Source: Mesorhizobium sp. Root554 (GTDB lineage Bacteria > Pseudomonadota > Alphaproteobacteria > Rhizobiales > Rhizobiaceae). Taken from it: 64,000 nucleotides of DNA. The number at the start of each line of letters is the position of its first letter. Position 1 is the stretch's first letter. The notes under the pieces were generated by a model. The model saw only the letters and a list, made by a program, of their open reading frames with translations. It was not told where the DNA came from and did no database searches. The stretch covers positions 1,139,948 through 1,203,947 of the forward strand of contig NZ_LMGA01000001.1 of the NCBI RefSeq assembly GCF_001427025.1, read 5' to 3'. Below, piece after piece: positions 47,378-56,958 of the stretch. The position numbers and the translations under genes are program-made.

Positions 47378-48691
47378 ATGACCGCCCCACGCGTCAGCTT
47401 CGTCAGCCTCGGGTGCCCGAAAGCGCTCGTCGATTCAGAACGCATCCTCACCAGCCTGCGCGCCGAAGGCTACGAGATCGCGCGCAAGCATGACGGCGCC
47501 GACCTTGTCGTCGTCAACACCTGCGGCTTTCTGGATTCCGCCCGCGCCGAGTCGCTCGACGCCATCGGCACCGCGCTGAAGGAAAACGGCAAGGTGATCG
47601 TCACCGGCTGCATGGGAGCCACGCCGGAGCTGATCCGCGAGAAGCATCCCAATGTGCTGGCCATCACCGGGCCGCAGGCCTATGAGAGCGTCATGGCCGC
47701 GGTGCATGAGGCCGCGCCGCCGCAGCACGATCCCTATGTCGACCTGGTGCCGCCGCAGGGCGTCAAGCTGACGCCGCGCCACTACGCCTATCTGAAGATT
47801 TCCGAAGGCTGCAACAACCGCTGCACCTTCTGCATCATCCCTGCCCTGCGTGGCGATCTCGTTTCCCGTCCGGCGGCCGACGTGCTGCGCGAGGCGGAAA
47901 AGCTGGCCAAGGCAGGCGTCAAGGAAATCCTCGTCATCTCGCAGGACACCAGCGCCTACGGCGTCGACATCAAATACCAGACCAGCATCTGGCAGGAGCG
48001 CGAGATCCGCGCCAGATTCCTCGACCTCGCCGAGGAACTCGGCAAGCTCGGCGTCTGGGTGCGGATGCACTACGTCTACCCATACCCGCATGTCGCCGAC
48101 GTCATCCCGCTGATGGCGGACGGCCGGATTCTCCCCTATCTCGACATACCGTTCCAGCACGCGTCGCCGCGGGTGCTGAAGAACATGCGCCGTCCCGCGC
48201 ATGGCGAAAAGACGCTGGACCGCATCCGCTCCTGGCGCGACATCTGCCCCGACCTCGCCATCCGCTCGACTTTCATCGTCGGCTTCCCCGGCGAGACGGA
48301 CGAGGATTTCGAGATGCTGCTCGATTGGCTGGACGAAGCAAAAATCGACCGGGCCGGCTGCTTCAAATACGAGCCGGTGGGCGGCGCCCGCTCGAACGAA
48401 CTCGGCCTCGAACAGGTGCCCGAGGACATCAAGGAAGCGCGCTGGCACCGCTTCATGCAGCGCCAGCAGAAGATTTCGGCTGTTCAGCTGGCGAAGAAGG
48501 TCGGCAAGCGCCTGCCGGTCATCATCGACGAGGCGCATGGGAACGTCGCCAGGGGCCGCACCCGGTACGACGCGCCGGAAATCGACGGCGCGGTGCATAT
48601 CCAGTCGCGGCGGCCGCTGCGGTCAGGCGACATCGTCACCGTCAAGATCGACCGCGCCGACGCCTACGACCTCTACGGCGCGGCGGTCTAG
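47378..48691 (+). CDS. rimO: Ribosomal protein uS12 methylthiotransferase RimO
   Basis: RimO adds a methylthio group to Asp88 of ribosomal protein uS12 using radical SAM chemistry and two iron-sulfur clusters. The 437-residue product has the three N-terminal cluster cysteines (Cys13 in SLGCPKA, Cys49 in NTCGF and Cys78 in TGCMG), the radical-SAM motif CNNRCTFC (Cys145, Cys149, Cys152) and a C-terminal TRAM domain near residue 375-437. ATG at 47378; the N-terminus [15 protein letters not shown] is standard. Followed by a hairpin terminator. Confidence 0.96.
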   Translation: MTAPRVSFVSLGCPKALVDSERILTSLRAEGYEIARKHDGADLVVVNTCGFLDSARAESLDAIGTALKENGKVIVTGCMGATPELIREKHPNVLAITGPQAYESVMAAVHEAAPPQHDPYVDLVPPQGVKLTPRHYAYLKISEGCNNRCTFCIIPALRGDLVSRPAADVLREAEKLAKAGVKEILVISQDTSAYGVDIKYQTSIWQEREIRARFLDLAEELGKLGVWVRMHYVYPYPHVADVIPLMADGRILPYLDIPFQHASPRVLKNMRRPAHGEKTLDRIRSWRDICPDLAIRSTFIVGFPGETDEDFEMLLDWLDEAKIDRAGCFKYEPVGGARSNELGLEQVPEDIKEARWHRFMQRQQKISAVQLAKKVGKRLPVIIDEAHGNVARGRTRYDAPEIDGAVHIQSRRPLRSGDIVTVKIDRADAYDLYGAAV

Positions 48692-48751
48692 AACCGTTCG
48701 AATGAAGCGCAACCGGAACGCTTGATACGTTCCGGTCGGCAACGGAACGAG

Positions 48752-48775
48752 AAAGGGCGCCCGAAGGCGCCCTTT
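48752..48775. terminator. Bidirectional terminator between rimO and the BMP importer
   Basis: A 10-bp stem aaagggcgcc/ggcgcccttt closes on the loop cgaa, with T-rich sequence after it on plus and A-rich on both sides, so it can act for both convergent transcripts (rimO on plus and the BMP binding protein on minus). Confidence 0.88.
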
Positions 48776-48795
48776 AATTTGTCATGCCGACGAAC

Positions 48796-49863
48796 TTACT
48801 GCGGCAGCTTGTCGTCCACGCCCTTGACGTAGAAGTTCATGCCGAGAAGCGTGGCGTCGTCGGCGACCTGCCCGTCCTTGAGGAACTCGGAGCCGTCCTG
48901 CTTCATCACCGGGCCGGTGAAGGGGTTCCAGCCGCCCTTGATCTTGGCTTCGGTTTCCTCGGCCATCTTCTTGGTTTCATCCGACATGTTGGCGTAAGGC
49001 GACATCACGACTTCGCCATCCTTGATGCCGCCCCAGGTGTCGGAGGTCTTCCAGCTGCCGTCCAGCGCCGCCTTGACACGCTCGAGGTAGTACGGAGCCC
49101 AGTCGTCGACGATGGCCGTCATCTGCGCCTTGGGCGCGAACTTGGCCATATCGGAGGACTGGCCGAAGCCTTTAAGGCCGCGCTCTTCGGCGACCTGCAG
49201 GGCGGCGGTCGAGTCGGTGTGCTGGACGATGATGTCGGCGCCCTGGTCGAAGAGCGCCTTGGCGGCGTCCGCTTCCTTGCCCGGATCGAACCAGGAATTC
49301 ACCCAGACGATCTTGATCTTGAAGTCGGGATTGACCGATTGCGCGCCGAGCATGAACGAATTGATGCCCATGACGACTTCGGGAATGGGGAAGGACACGA
49401 TGTAGCCGGCCAGGCCCTTCTTCGATTCCTTCGCCGCGATCTGGCCGAGAATGTAGCGGCCTTCGTAGAAGCGGGCGTTGTAGATGGCCAGATTGTCGGA
49501 CTTCTTGTAGCCGGTGGCGTGCTCGAACTTGATGTCCGGGAACTTGGCGGCGACCTTGACCATGGAATCCATGAAGCCGAAGGACGTGCCGAAGATGATC
49601 TTGCAGCCTTCGCGGGCCAGGCGCTCGAAGGCGCGGTCGGAATCCGGTCCTTCCGGCACGTTTTCGAGGTAGGACGTCTCGACCTTGTCGCCGAGTTCCT
49701 TCTCGACCTGCAGCCGGCCCTGGTCGTGCTGGTAGGAATAGCCGAAATCGCCGATCGGGCCGACATAGACCCAGCACGCCTTCAGCTTTTCCTGTGCCTG
49801 CGCTCCGGCTGTCAGCGACGCCATGGCGGCCGCGGCGGCCAGGGCGATCATGGTTTTCTTCAT
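48796..49863 (-). CDS. BMP-family ABC transporter substrate-binding protein
   Basis: The 355-residue periplasmic protein belongs to the BMP family, which in studied cases binds purine nucleosides or related compounds for an ABC importer. It has a signal peptide (MKKTMIALAAAAAMASLTAG, cleavage near AQAQ). Family segments are VYVGPIGDFGYSYQHDQGR, the FGTSFGFMDSMV region, SFPIPEVVMGINSFMLGAQ and HTDSTAALQVAEERGLKGFG. I chose the ATG at 49863 (AGAGGT ribosome site upstream); an upstream in-frame start at 49887 adds only 8 polar residues. It is last in the operon ATPase-permease-permease-binding protein on minus. The ligand is not known. Confidence 0.92.
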   Translation of the reverse strand: MKKTMIALAAAAAMASLTAGAQAQEKLKACWVYVGPIGDFGYSYQHDQGRLQVEKELGDKVETSYLENVPEGPDSDRAFERLAREGCKIIFGTSFGFMDSMVKVAAKFPDIKFEHATGYKKSDNLAIYNARFYEGRYILGQIAAKESKKGLAGYIVSFPIPEVVMGINSFMLGAQSVNPDFKIKIVWVNSWFDPGKEADAAKALFDQGADIIVQHTDSTAALQVAEERGLKGFGQSSDMAKFAPKAQMTAIVDDWAPYYLERVKAALDGSWKTSDTWGGIKDGEVVMSPYANMSDETKKMAEETEAKIKGGWNPFTGPVMKQDGSEFLKDGQVADDATLLGMNFYVKGVDDKLPQ

Positions 49864-49902
49864 TGTGTTACCTCTCTGGTGTCCCATAGTCTTTTAGATC
49901 CC

Positions 49903-50877
49903 TTACCTGTCCGGCACGAAGGCGCTGCCGAGCGATGCCGGCGTGTTCATCATCGTGAGCCGCTTATTGCGCGAGATTAGAACAAGAACGAGCACCGTGG
50001 CCAGATAGGGCAGCGCAGAAAGAAACTGGCTGGGCAGGGATTTTACGCCGGCCGCCAGCGCGTAGAGCGGACCCGGCAGGAAGGACAAATCGCCAAGGTT
50101 GATCGCCTGTATATGCAGCTGCGCAATGGTGATGGCGCCAAACAGATAGGCGCCTGCCAGAACCCGCCATGGCCGCCAGGAGGCGAACACCACCAGCGCC
50201 AGCGCGATCCAGCCGCGCCCGGCCGTCATGTTCTCCACCCATTGCGGCGTGTAGACCAGCGAAAGCTGCGCCCCCGCCAGACCGGCGCAGGCGCCGCCGA
50301 ACATCACCGCGAGATAGCGGATGCCGATGACCGAGATGCCGAGCGCATGCGCCGAGCCGTGATTGTCGCCGACGGCGCGCAGGGTGAGGCCGGCGCGGGT
50401 GCGGAACAGGAACCATGAGACGGCGATGACCAGCACGATGGACAGGTAGAAAAGCGGGTCCTGGCCGAACAGCAACCGCCCCACAAGCGGCAGGTCCGAA
50501 AGGCCCGGAATATAGATATTCGTCATCCGCACCCCCGGCTGGCCGACGAAGCCAACGCCGAGCATGCCGGAGAAACCGGTGCCGAGCAGCGTCAATGCCA
50601 GGCCGGTCGCGACCTGGTTGGTGACGAAGGACAGCGCCAATATGCCGAACAGCAGCGAGAACACCGCGCCGACGAGGATGGCGGCCAGCGCGCCGAGCCA
50701 CGGCGAGCCGGTGGAAAGGGCGACGCCGAAGCCGGTGACGGCGCCCATCAGCATCATGCCCTCGGTGCCGAGATTGAGAACGCCGGAGCGCTCGACCACC
50801 AGTTCGCCGAGTGCGGCGATCAGCAATGGCGTGGAGGCGGTTGCGATCGTCAGCAGGATCGCTTCAAGCATTCCCAT
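49903..50877 (-). CDS. BMP-type ABC importer permease 2
   Basis: The 324-residue membrane protein belongs to the BPD_transp_2 permease family typical of nucleoside and sugar importers, with eight or nine helices. It shows ERSGVLNLGTEGMMLMGAVTGF (residues about 29-50), the EGMM-type coupling motif and SWFLFRTRAGLTLRAVGDNHGSA near 155-180. It overlaps the preceding permease by 14 bp and ends 39 bp before the binding protein gene. The pair of permeases (YufP and YufQ-like) forms the channel. Confidence 0.93.
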   Translation of the reverse strand: MGMLEAILLTIATASTPLLIAALGELVVERSGVLNLGTEGMMLMGAVTGFGVALSTGSPWLGALAAILVGAVFSLLFGILALSFVTNQVATGLALTLLGTGFSGMLGVGFVGQPGVRMTNIYIPGLSDLPLVGRLLFGQDPLFYLSIVLVIAVSWFLFRTRAGLTLRAVGDNHGSAHALGISVIGIRYLAVMFGGACAGLAGAQLSLVYTPQWVENMTAGRGWIALALVVFASWRPWRVLAGAYLFGAITIAQLHIQAINLGDLSFLPGPLYALAAGVKSLPSQFLSALPYLATVLVLVLISRNKRLTMMNTPASLGSAFVPDR

Positions 50878-51991
50878 GGGTAACCTCCACAGGCGCCGGC
50901 GAGGGCGCGGTTTCCATCGTCTTGGCCACAGGTCTCACGAGCCTGATCCGGTAGAGGATGAGCGTATCGGCGGCGAGCACGAAGAACAGGAGTATGCCCT
51001 GGAAGGCGCGCACGACCTTGTCGGAGACGCCGAGCGATATCTGCGCGGCCTCGCCACCGAGATAGGTGAGCGCCAGGAGCAGCCCGGAGAAGATGATGCC
51101 GAGCGGATTCAGGCGGCCGAGGAACGCCACGATGATGGCGGTGAAGCCGTAACCGGGCGAGATCGTCGGCTGCAGCTTGCCGATGGCCCCCGACACTTCC
51201 GAAATGCCGGCCAGCCCGGCGAGACCGCCGGAGATGAGGAAGGCGAAGAACACCATCCTGGACGAGGAGAAGCCGGCGAAGCGCCCTGCCCGCGGACTTT
51301 GGCCGAGCACCCGGACTTCGAAGCCCTTCAGCATGCGCGACAGCATGAACCAGAGCAGAAGCGCGGCGACGATGGCGAAGACAAAGCCCCAGTTGGCGCG
51401 GCCGGACATCGGCATGATCTCGGGCAGCGTCGCCGCCGGGCTGAACTGGATCGTCTGCGGGAAATTGAAGCCCTTGGGATCGCGCCACGGTCCACGCACC
51501 ACCCAGTCGAGCACCAGCTGCGCGACATAGACAAGCATGAGGCTGGTCAGGATTTCGTTGGTGTTGAAGCGCGTTTTCAGGAAGGCAGGGATGGCGCCAT
51601 AGGCCGCGCCGCCCACGATGCCCATCAACAGCATGAGCGGCAGCGTCAGCCAGGTCTGGAAATCGGGGAACATGACCGGGATGATCGAACCGACAATCGC
51701 GCCGATGATCAGCTGTCCCTCCGCCCCGATATTCCAGTTGTTGGAGCGGAAGCAGATGGCAAGGCCGACGCCGATCAGGATCAGCGGGGCCGCCTTGATC
51801 GCCAGCTCGTGCCAGGACCAAACCTCCAGCAGCGGATCGATGAAGTAGTAGTACAGCGCCATGACCGGGTTCTTGCCGAGCAGGGCGAACATGATTGCCC
51901 CGACCACGACCGTCAGGCCCAAGGCGATGAAGGGCGATACGACGCTGAACAGCGCCGAGCGCTGAGGGCGCTTGATGAGTTCGATGCGCAT
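50864..51991 (-). CDS. BMP-type ABC importer permease 1
   Basis: The 375-residue membrane protein is the longer of the two permeases (YufP-like). It has about nine helices and the NNWNIGAEGQLIIGAIVGS segment (near 87-105) and GYGFTAIIVAFLGRLNPLGII near the C-terminal part. The ATG at 51991 overlaps the ATPase stop, and its end overlaps permease 2, so ATPase, permease 1 and permease 2 are tightly coupled. A short cytoplasmic C-terminus ends in EVTHGNA. Confidence 0.93.
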   Translation of the reverse strand: MRIELIKRPQRSALFSVVSPFIALGLTVVVGAIMFALLGKNPVMALYYYFIDPLLEVWSWHELAIKAAPLILIGVGLAICFRSNNWNIGAEGQLIIGAIVGSIIPVMFPDFQTWLTLPLMLLMGIVGGAAYGAIPAFLKTRFNTNEILTSLMLVYVAQLVLDWVVRGPWRDPKGFNFPQTIQFSPAATLPEIMPMSGRANWGFVFAIVAALLLWFMLSRMLKGFEVRVLGQSPRAGRFAGFSSSRMVFFAFLISGGLAGLAGISEVSGAIGKLQPTISPGYGFTAIIVAFLGRLNPLGIIFSGLLLALTYLGGEAAQISLGVSDKVVRAFQGILLFFVLAADTLILYRIRLVRPVAKTMETAPSPAPVEVTHGNA

Positions 51992-53556
51992 CAGGCCGCC
52001 TCCCCTTCATGCGGCGCATGGCCGGGTTCGGCGCCACCCATCAGCAGCCCGATCTTTTCCAAGGTAGCTTCGGCGGCCGGCATGGGCGCGGACAGCGTGC
52101 CATTGTGCATGACGGCGATCGCGTCGGAGATCTCGAACAACTCGTCGAGGTCCTGGCTGATGACAAGAACCGCCGATCCCGCCCGCGCCAGTTCGATCAG
52201 GGCCTGCCGGATATGCGCGGCGGCGCCGGCGTCGACGCCCCATGTCGGCTGGTTGACGACCATCACGGCGGGGCTGCGGTCGAGCTCACGCCCGACGATG
52301 AATTTCTGCAGATTGCCGCCGGAAAGGGCGGCGGCCTCCGGATCGGGAGCGCTTTTGCGCACATCCATCACCTCGATGATGCGCTGCGCGGCATTGTAGA
52401 TCGAAGCGCTTTTCGTCACCCCGCCAGTGCCGACGAAAGCCTTGCCGTCGGTGGCATGGCGCGAAAGCAGCAGGTTTTCCGAAAGCTTCATGCGCGGGGC
52501 TGCCCCGTGGCCGAGCCGCTCTTCCGGCACGAAGGCCGCGCCCAGAAGCCGGCGCCCGGTGATGTCGAGCCTGCCTGCATCCTTGCCGCGAATGCGCACG
52601 GCGGCGGCATCCGACTGTCTTGCTTCGCCGGAAATGGCTTCGAAGAATTCGCCCTGGCCGTTGCCGGCGACGCCGGCGATGCCGATGACCTCGCCTGCCC
52701 TGACGGCAAGCCGGATGTTCGTCAGCGGAACGGAAAAGGGGGTCGCCGGCTTGCGGCTCAGCCCGTTGATTTCCAGCAGGGTCTGCGCCTGGGCGATCCC
52801 TTCCAAAGGTGCCCGCACGACGCTTTTGACCTCGCTGCCGACCATCATGCGCGCCAGAGAGGCCGCCGTCTCTTCGCGCGGATTGCAATGGCCGACCACC
52901 TTGCCGTGCCGCAAAACGGTGGCGCGGTCGCAGATGCGCTTCACCTCCTCGAGACGATGCGAGATGTAGAGGATGGATTTGCCCTCGGCACGCAGCCGTT
53001 CCAGCGTTTCGAACAGCTTGTCCGCCTCCTGCGGGGTCAGCACCGAGGTCGGCTCGTCGAGAATGATGAGTTGCGGGGTCTGCAGCAGGCAGCGGATGAT
53101 CTCGATGCGCTGTCGTTCGCCGACCGAAAGGTCCCCGACCAGTGAATCCGGATCGAGCGGCAGCCCGTAGCTGTAGGAAAGAGCCCTCGCCTTGGCGGCG
53201 ATCTGGCCGATCGGCGCGCCATCATCCAGCGACAGCGCGATGTTTTCCGCCGCGCTCAGCGCCTCGAACAGGGAGAAATGCTGGAAGACCATGCCGATGC
53301 CGAGTTTCTTGGCAACGCCCGGGCTGGTAATCGCGACCGGCTGGCCCTGCCACAGGATCTGGCCGGAATACGGTTCGAGCGAGCCGAACAACATCTTCAC
53401 CAGCGTCGATTTGCCGGCGCCGTTTTCGCCAAGCAGCGCATGGATTTCGCCCTTGGCGATATTGAGATCGACATTGTCACAGGCTTTGAGCGTGCCGAAT
53501 ATCTTCGTCAGCCCGCGGACTTCGAGCAGAGTCTCGGCGTCGTGATGTGCACTCAC
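51991..53556 (-). CDS. BMP-type ABC importer ATPase with two nucleotide-binding domains
   Basis: The roughly 521-residue fused ATPase is of the RbsA/YufO type. The first domain has Walker A GENGAGKSTL, signature LSVGERQRIEI and Walker B LIILDEPTSVL. The second has a weak Walker A (GVAGNGQGEFFEAI) and LSGGNLQKFIVGREL, as is normal for the family; ATP is hydrolysed mainly at one composite site. Start is uncertain: the GTG at 53556 has GGGAGG just upstream; ATG at 53568 and 53604 are in-frame alternatives. It is first in the operon. Confidence 0.92.
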   Translation of the reverse strand: MSAHHDAETLLEVRGLTKIFGTLKACDNVDLNIAKGEIHALLGENGAGKSTLVKMLFGSLEPYSGQILWQGQPVAITSPGVAKKLGIGMVFQHFSLFEALSAAENIALSLDDGAPIGQIAAKARALSYSYGLPLDPDSLVGDLSVGERQRIEIIRCLLQTPQLIILDEPTSVLTPQEADKLFETLERLRAEGKSILYISHRLEEVKRICDRATVLRHGKVVGHCNPREETAASLARMMVGSEVKSVVRAPLEGIAQAQTLLEINGLSRKPATPFSVPLTNIRLAVRAGEVIGIAGVAGNGQGEFFEAISGEARQSDAAAVRIRGKDAGRLDITGRRLLGAAFVPEERLGHGAAPRMKLSENLLLSRHATDGKAFVGTGGVTKSASIYNAAQRIIEVMDVRKSAPDPEAAALSGGNLQKFIVGRELDRSPAVMVVNQPTWGVDAGAAAHIRQALIELARAGSAVLVISQDLDELFEISDAIAVMHNGTLSAPMPAAEATLEKIGLLMGGAEPGHAPHEGEAA

Positions 53557-53674
53557 AGTGCCTCCCATCTGTTTCCCAGATATGTTCTGTGTTCCCGATG
53601 GCATCGTAGGCACGCAGGCCCTAACACGCAAAGCAGCAGCCACTTGAAAGAGCTTCAAGAATTTCAGCGAAAAC

Positions 53675-54652
53675 TCAAGGGATAAGAACCGTCGTCCCCG
53701 TCGTCTTGCGGCCCTCCAGGTCAGCATGCGCCTGGGCCGCATTCTTGAGCGCATAGCGTTGGTTTATCTTGATCTTGACCGCGCCGCTCTTGACCACGTC
53801 GAACAGCGCGGCGGCGGATTTTTCGAGGTCATCCCGACGCGCATTGTAGACAAACAGGGTCGGCCTGGTGACGTAGAGCGAGCCCTTCTGGGCAAGTATG
53901 CCGAGGTTGAACGGCGGCACCGACCCCGACGACTGCCCGAACAGCGCCATCAGGCCGAGCGGCCTGAGGCAGTCGAGCGAGCCTTCGAACGTATCCTTGC
54001 CGACCGAATCGTAGACGACGTCGCATTTGCGGCCACCGGTGATCGACGCCACTTCGGCGACGAAATCCTGCTCCCGGTAATTGATGACGTGGTCGAAGCC
54101 GTGCGCCTTGGCCAGTTCGATCTTGTCGGCCGAGCCGGCCGTGCCGATGACGGTGGCGCCGAGGTGTTTCGCCCACTGGCCGAGGATGAGGCCGACGCCG
54201 CCCGCTGCCGCATGATAGAGGATCGTGTCGCCGGGCTTGACCTTGAAGGTGCGCAGCAGAAGATATTCCGCCGTCATGCCCTTGAGCATCATCGCCGCCG
54301 CCTGCTCGAAGCTTATCCCGTCAGGAAGCTTGACCACCTTGGCCGCATCGATGACACGCCGATCGGCATAGGCGCCGATGTTGACGGCATAGGCGATACG
54401 GTCTCCCGCCTTCAGCCAGTCGACGCCGTCTCCCACTTCCAGGACCACGCCGGCCGCCTCGCCGCCGGGCGTCATCGGCAGGCCGTTCGGCGCCGGATAG
54501 AGGCCGGTGCGGAAATAGACATCGATGAAATTCAGCCCGATCGCCTTGTGCTCGACCAGGATCTGCCCGTTGCCCGGCCTGCCCGGATCAGCGGAGCCAT
54601 AGACCATGGCTTCGGGACCGCCATGGGCGTGGACGAGTATAGCGTTGGACAT
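53675..54652 (-). CDS. Quinone oxidoreductase, zinc-independent MDR family
   Basis: The 325-residue protein is a medium-chain NADPH:quinone oxidoreductase of the Qor/zeta-crystallin type. It has an N-terminal GroES-like part (EHKAIGLNFIDVYFRTGLYP, residues about 30-50), the zinc-free substrate region PMTPGGEAAGVV, and a Rossmann domain with HAAAGGVGLILGQWAKHLGA (near 148-167). No catalytic or structural zinc cysteines are seen. It ends 3 bp after the pcs stop side; the start ATG at 54652 lies 3 bp downstream of the pcs stop, so the two are co-transcribed. Confidence 0.93.
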   Translation of the reverse strand: MSNAILVHAHGGPEAMVYGSADPGRPGNGQILVEHKAIGLNFIDVYFRTGLYPAPNGLPMTPGGEAAGVVLEVGDGVDWLKAGDRIAYAVNIGAYADRRVIDAAKVVKLPDGISFEQAAAMMLKGMTAEYLLLRTFKVKPGDTILYHAAAGGVGLILGQWAKHLGATVIGTAGSADKIELAKAHGFDHVINYREQDFVAEVASITGGRKCDVVYDSVGKDTFEGSLDCLRPLGLMALFGQSSGSVPPFNLGILAQKGSLYVTRPTLFVYNARRDDLEKSAAALFDVVKSGAVKIKINQRYALKNAAQAHADLEGRKTTGTTVLIP

Positions 54653-54655
54653 GGA

Positions 54656-55480
54656 TCAGGCCTTCTTCGCGCCGAGTTTGGGAAATAGCTGCATCACCCC
54701 GCCGATGCAGAAAAGATAGATGCCGGTGATGGTGATGCCGACCTTGGTGAAGATGCCGGCCTGCTCTCCCAGAACGCCGATCTGGTCGTAGAAGGACGCG
54801 AGCGCCGATTGCGCCAGCGCCAGTCCGCCGAAGGCGCACCACAAGAGCGTCATGCCGAGATTGATCGGCCGCAGGCGGATGACGCGCACCGGATGGATGA
54901 AATTAACCGGAACGAAGGTGAGGATGCCGGCGACGACGACGACCGCGAACGAAACCCATTCACCCGGTTCGATGACGAACAGGGTGAACACCACCATGTT
55001 CCAGACGACGGGGAACCCCTTGAAGAAATTCTCCTTCGTCTTCATGCCGGTGTCGGCATAGTAGATGGCGCTCGACACCACGATGATCGCCGCGGAGAGG
55101 AACGACAACCCCTCGCCCATGAAGCCGCGTTGGTAGAGCGCGAAGGCCGGGATCATCACATAGGTCACGTAGTCGATGACGTTGTCGAGCAATTCGCCCG
55201 ACCATGTCGGCAGGATTTCCTTGACCTCCAGCTTGCGGGCGACCGGACCGTCGATGCCGTCGACAAGCAGGGCAAGGCCGAGCCACCAGAACATCGCGGT
55301 CCACCGCTCCTCGCTCGCCGCCACCAGCGACAGGAAAGCGAGGAAGGAACCGGATGCCGTCAGAAGGTGAACCGAGAAGGCGCGCGCCTGCGGCCACGTC
55401 ACCTTTTTCTTCGGTCGGGGAATGCGCTCCGATATCGCCTTGGGCAGCCGTGGCTTCTTCTTCACGTCAGGCGCCGGCAT
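54656..55480 (-). CDS. pcs: Phosphatidylcholine synthase
   Basis: Pcs condenses choline with CDP-diacylglycerol to make phosphatidylcholine, a lipid important for rhizobia in symbiosis. The 274-residue membrane protein has about eight helices and the CDP-alcohol motif in the Pcs form: DGIDGPVARKLEVKEI then GELLDNVIDY (residues about 75-105), with a 12-residue gap in place of the usual 8. I chose the ATG at 55480 (MPAPDVKKKPRLPKA), leaving a basic cytoplasmic N-terminus; a GTG at 55522 would add 14 residues. It precedes the quinone oxidoreductase. Confidence 0.92.
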   Translation of the reverse strand: MPAPDVKKKPRLPKAISERIPRPKKKVTWPQARAFSVHLLTASGSFLAFLSLVAASEERWTAMFWWLGLALLVDGIDGPVARKLEVKEILPTWSGELLDNVIDYVTYVMIPAFALYQRGFMGEGLSFLSAAIIVVSSAIYYADTGMKTKENFFKGFPVVWNMVVFTLFVIEPGEWVSFAVVVVAGILTFVPVNFIHPVRVIRLRPINLGMTLLWCAFGGLALAQSALASFYDQIGVLGEQAGIFTKVGITITGIYLFCIGGVMQLFPKLGAKKA

Positions 55481-55743
55481 GACGTACGGACCCGTTTCGC
55501 GGATTGCAGGATGCAGGCGCACGGCGCCTGGGGAGCATGAGCTTTCTGGTCGTTCCGGCCACAGCCATTCTTTTTCCCCGAATTTCGCCAGAGACTAATA
55601 GCAGCACGGCTTCCCGCACAAGCGATATCCCGGCACTATCGACGTAAGGCGATTGTTCAAATCGCCGCGTTGATCGTTCGAGGGCCAGCGCATTATATGC
55701 TCCATGACAAGCCGGATTGCCGGCGCGCAGCATTGGATGGCCG

Positions 55744-56958
55744 GTGGAACAGCCTCGCACAGCAAATATCCTCGTCGCCGGCACCGGTCCTGTCGGCCTG
55801 ATTGCCGCGCTGGGACTTGCCGATGCAGGGTTTCCGGTCGTGCTTGCCGGGCCTGCACCGGCGGGAACGGACGGCCGGACAACGGCGCTGATGAATCCCG
55901 CGCTCGCCATGCTGGCGAAGCTGGGCGTGCTGGATCGCCTGGAAGGCAAGGCGGCGCCCTTGCAGGTGATGCGCATCGTGGATGCGACGCGGCGGCTGGT
56001 CCGCAGTCCGGTGGTGACATTCCGCGCCAGCGAGATCGACGAGGCGTATTTCGGCCTCAACATGCCGAATAAGGTGCTTGTCGAGGCGCTGGTCGACGCG
56101 GTGTCCGCCCACCCCGCCATAGTCTGGAGCAAGGCGCTTGTGTCGCATTGGGCGTTCGAGACGGATCGTGTCCGGGCCATCCTCGCCAATGGCGAAGAGC
56201 ACGTTGCAGCGCTCGCCGTCGCGGCGGACGGACGTATGTCGCCGGCGCGCGAGGCCGCGGGCATCGAGGTCAGCAACCATGCCTACCCGCAGGCGGCATT
56301 GGTCGTGAATTTCGGCCACGCGCGCGGGCACGGCTTCACCTCGACCGAGTTCCACACCGAAACCGGACCCTTCACGCAGGTGCCCCTGCCCGGCGACCGG
56401 TCGAGCCTCGTCTGGGTGGTCAAGCCGGAGACGGCTGCCGAATTGGCGGAACTGGATGACGAAACGCTGTCGCGCCGCATCGAGACGCAGATGCAGTCCA
56501 TGCTCGGGCGGGTGACGGTCGAGCCGGGCCGGCAGGTCTATCCGCTGTCGGCGGCGGCGCCGCGCCGTTTCGCCCAGAACCGCGTGGCGCTGGTCGGCGA
56601 AGCCGCGCACCTGTTTCCGCCCATCGGCGCGCAGGGGCTTAATCTCGGCATCAGGGATGTCAGCGATCTGATTGAAATCGTGTCGAAAAATCAAGCCGAT
56701 CCCGGCGATTCCAATGCCTTGGCGGCCTATGACCGGAAACGCCGCCCCGACATTCTGGCCCGCAGCGGCGCGGTCAATCTGCTCAACGCCTCGCTGCTCT
56801 CCGACATGCTGCCGGCGCAGATGGCGCGAAGCGCCGGTCTTGCCATGCTGGACCGGATTGCGCCGCTGCGCGCCCTGTTCATGCGCGAGGGGCTGCGTCC
56901 CGGCAGCGGGCTTTCCGCGCTGTTCGGATCGCTACGGGAACAGGTCCGGCGGCAGTAG
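55744..56958 (+). CDS. UbiH/COQ6-family FAD-dependent monooxygenase
   Basis: The 404-residue flavoprotein belongs to the UbiH/UbiF/COQ6 group that hydroxylates the ubiquinone ring. It begins with a dinucleotide fold ILVAGTGPVGLIAALGLADAG (residues about 9-29), and has the second FAD motif NRVALVGEAAHLFPPIGAQG near residue 281, followed by LNLGIRDVSDL. Which ring position it acts on cannot be assigned; alphaproteobacterial UbiL or UbiM types are candidates. Start is the GTG at 55744 (MEQPRTANIL). The end overlaps the convergent AEC gene by 27 bp. Confidence 0.88.
   Translation: MEQPRTANILVAGTGPVGLIAALGLADAGFPVVLAGPAPAGTDGRTTALMNPALAMLAKLGVLDRLEGKAAPLQVMRIVDATRRLVRSPVVTFRASEIDEAYFGLNMPNKVLVEALVDAVSAHPAIVWSKALVSHWAFETDRVRAILANGEEHVAALAVAADGRMSPAREAAGIEVSNHAYPQAALVVNFGHARGHGFTSTEFHTETGPFTQVPLPGDRSSLVWVVKPETAAELAELDDETLSRRIETQMQSMLGRVTVEPGRQVYPLSAAAPRRFAQNRVALVGEAAHLFPPIGAQGLNLGIRDVSDLIEIVSKNQADPGDSNALAAYDRKRRPDILARSGAVNLLNASLLSDMLPAQMARSAGLAMLDRIAPLRALFMREGLRPGSGLSALFGSLREQVRRQ

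Noticed and set aside
50564..52399. 611-codon plus-strand open frame
   Set aside because: Antisense to the two BMP permeases and the ATPase; product is basic and repetitive.
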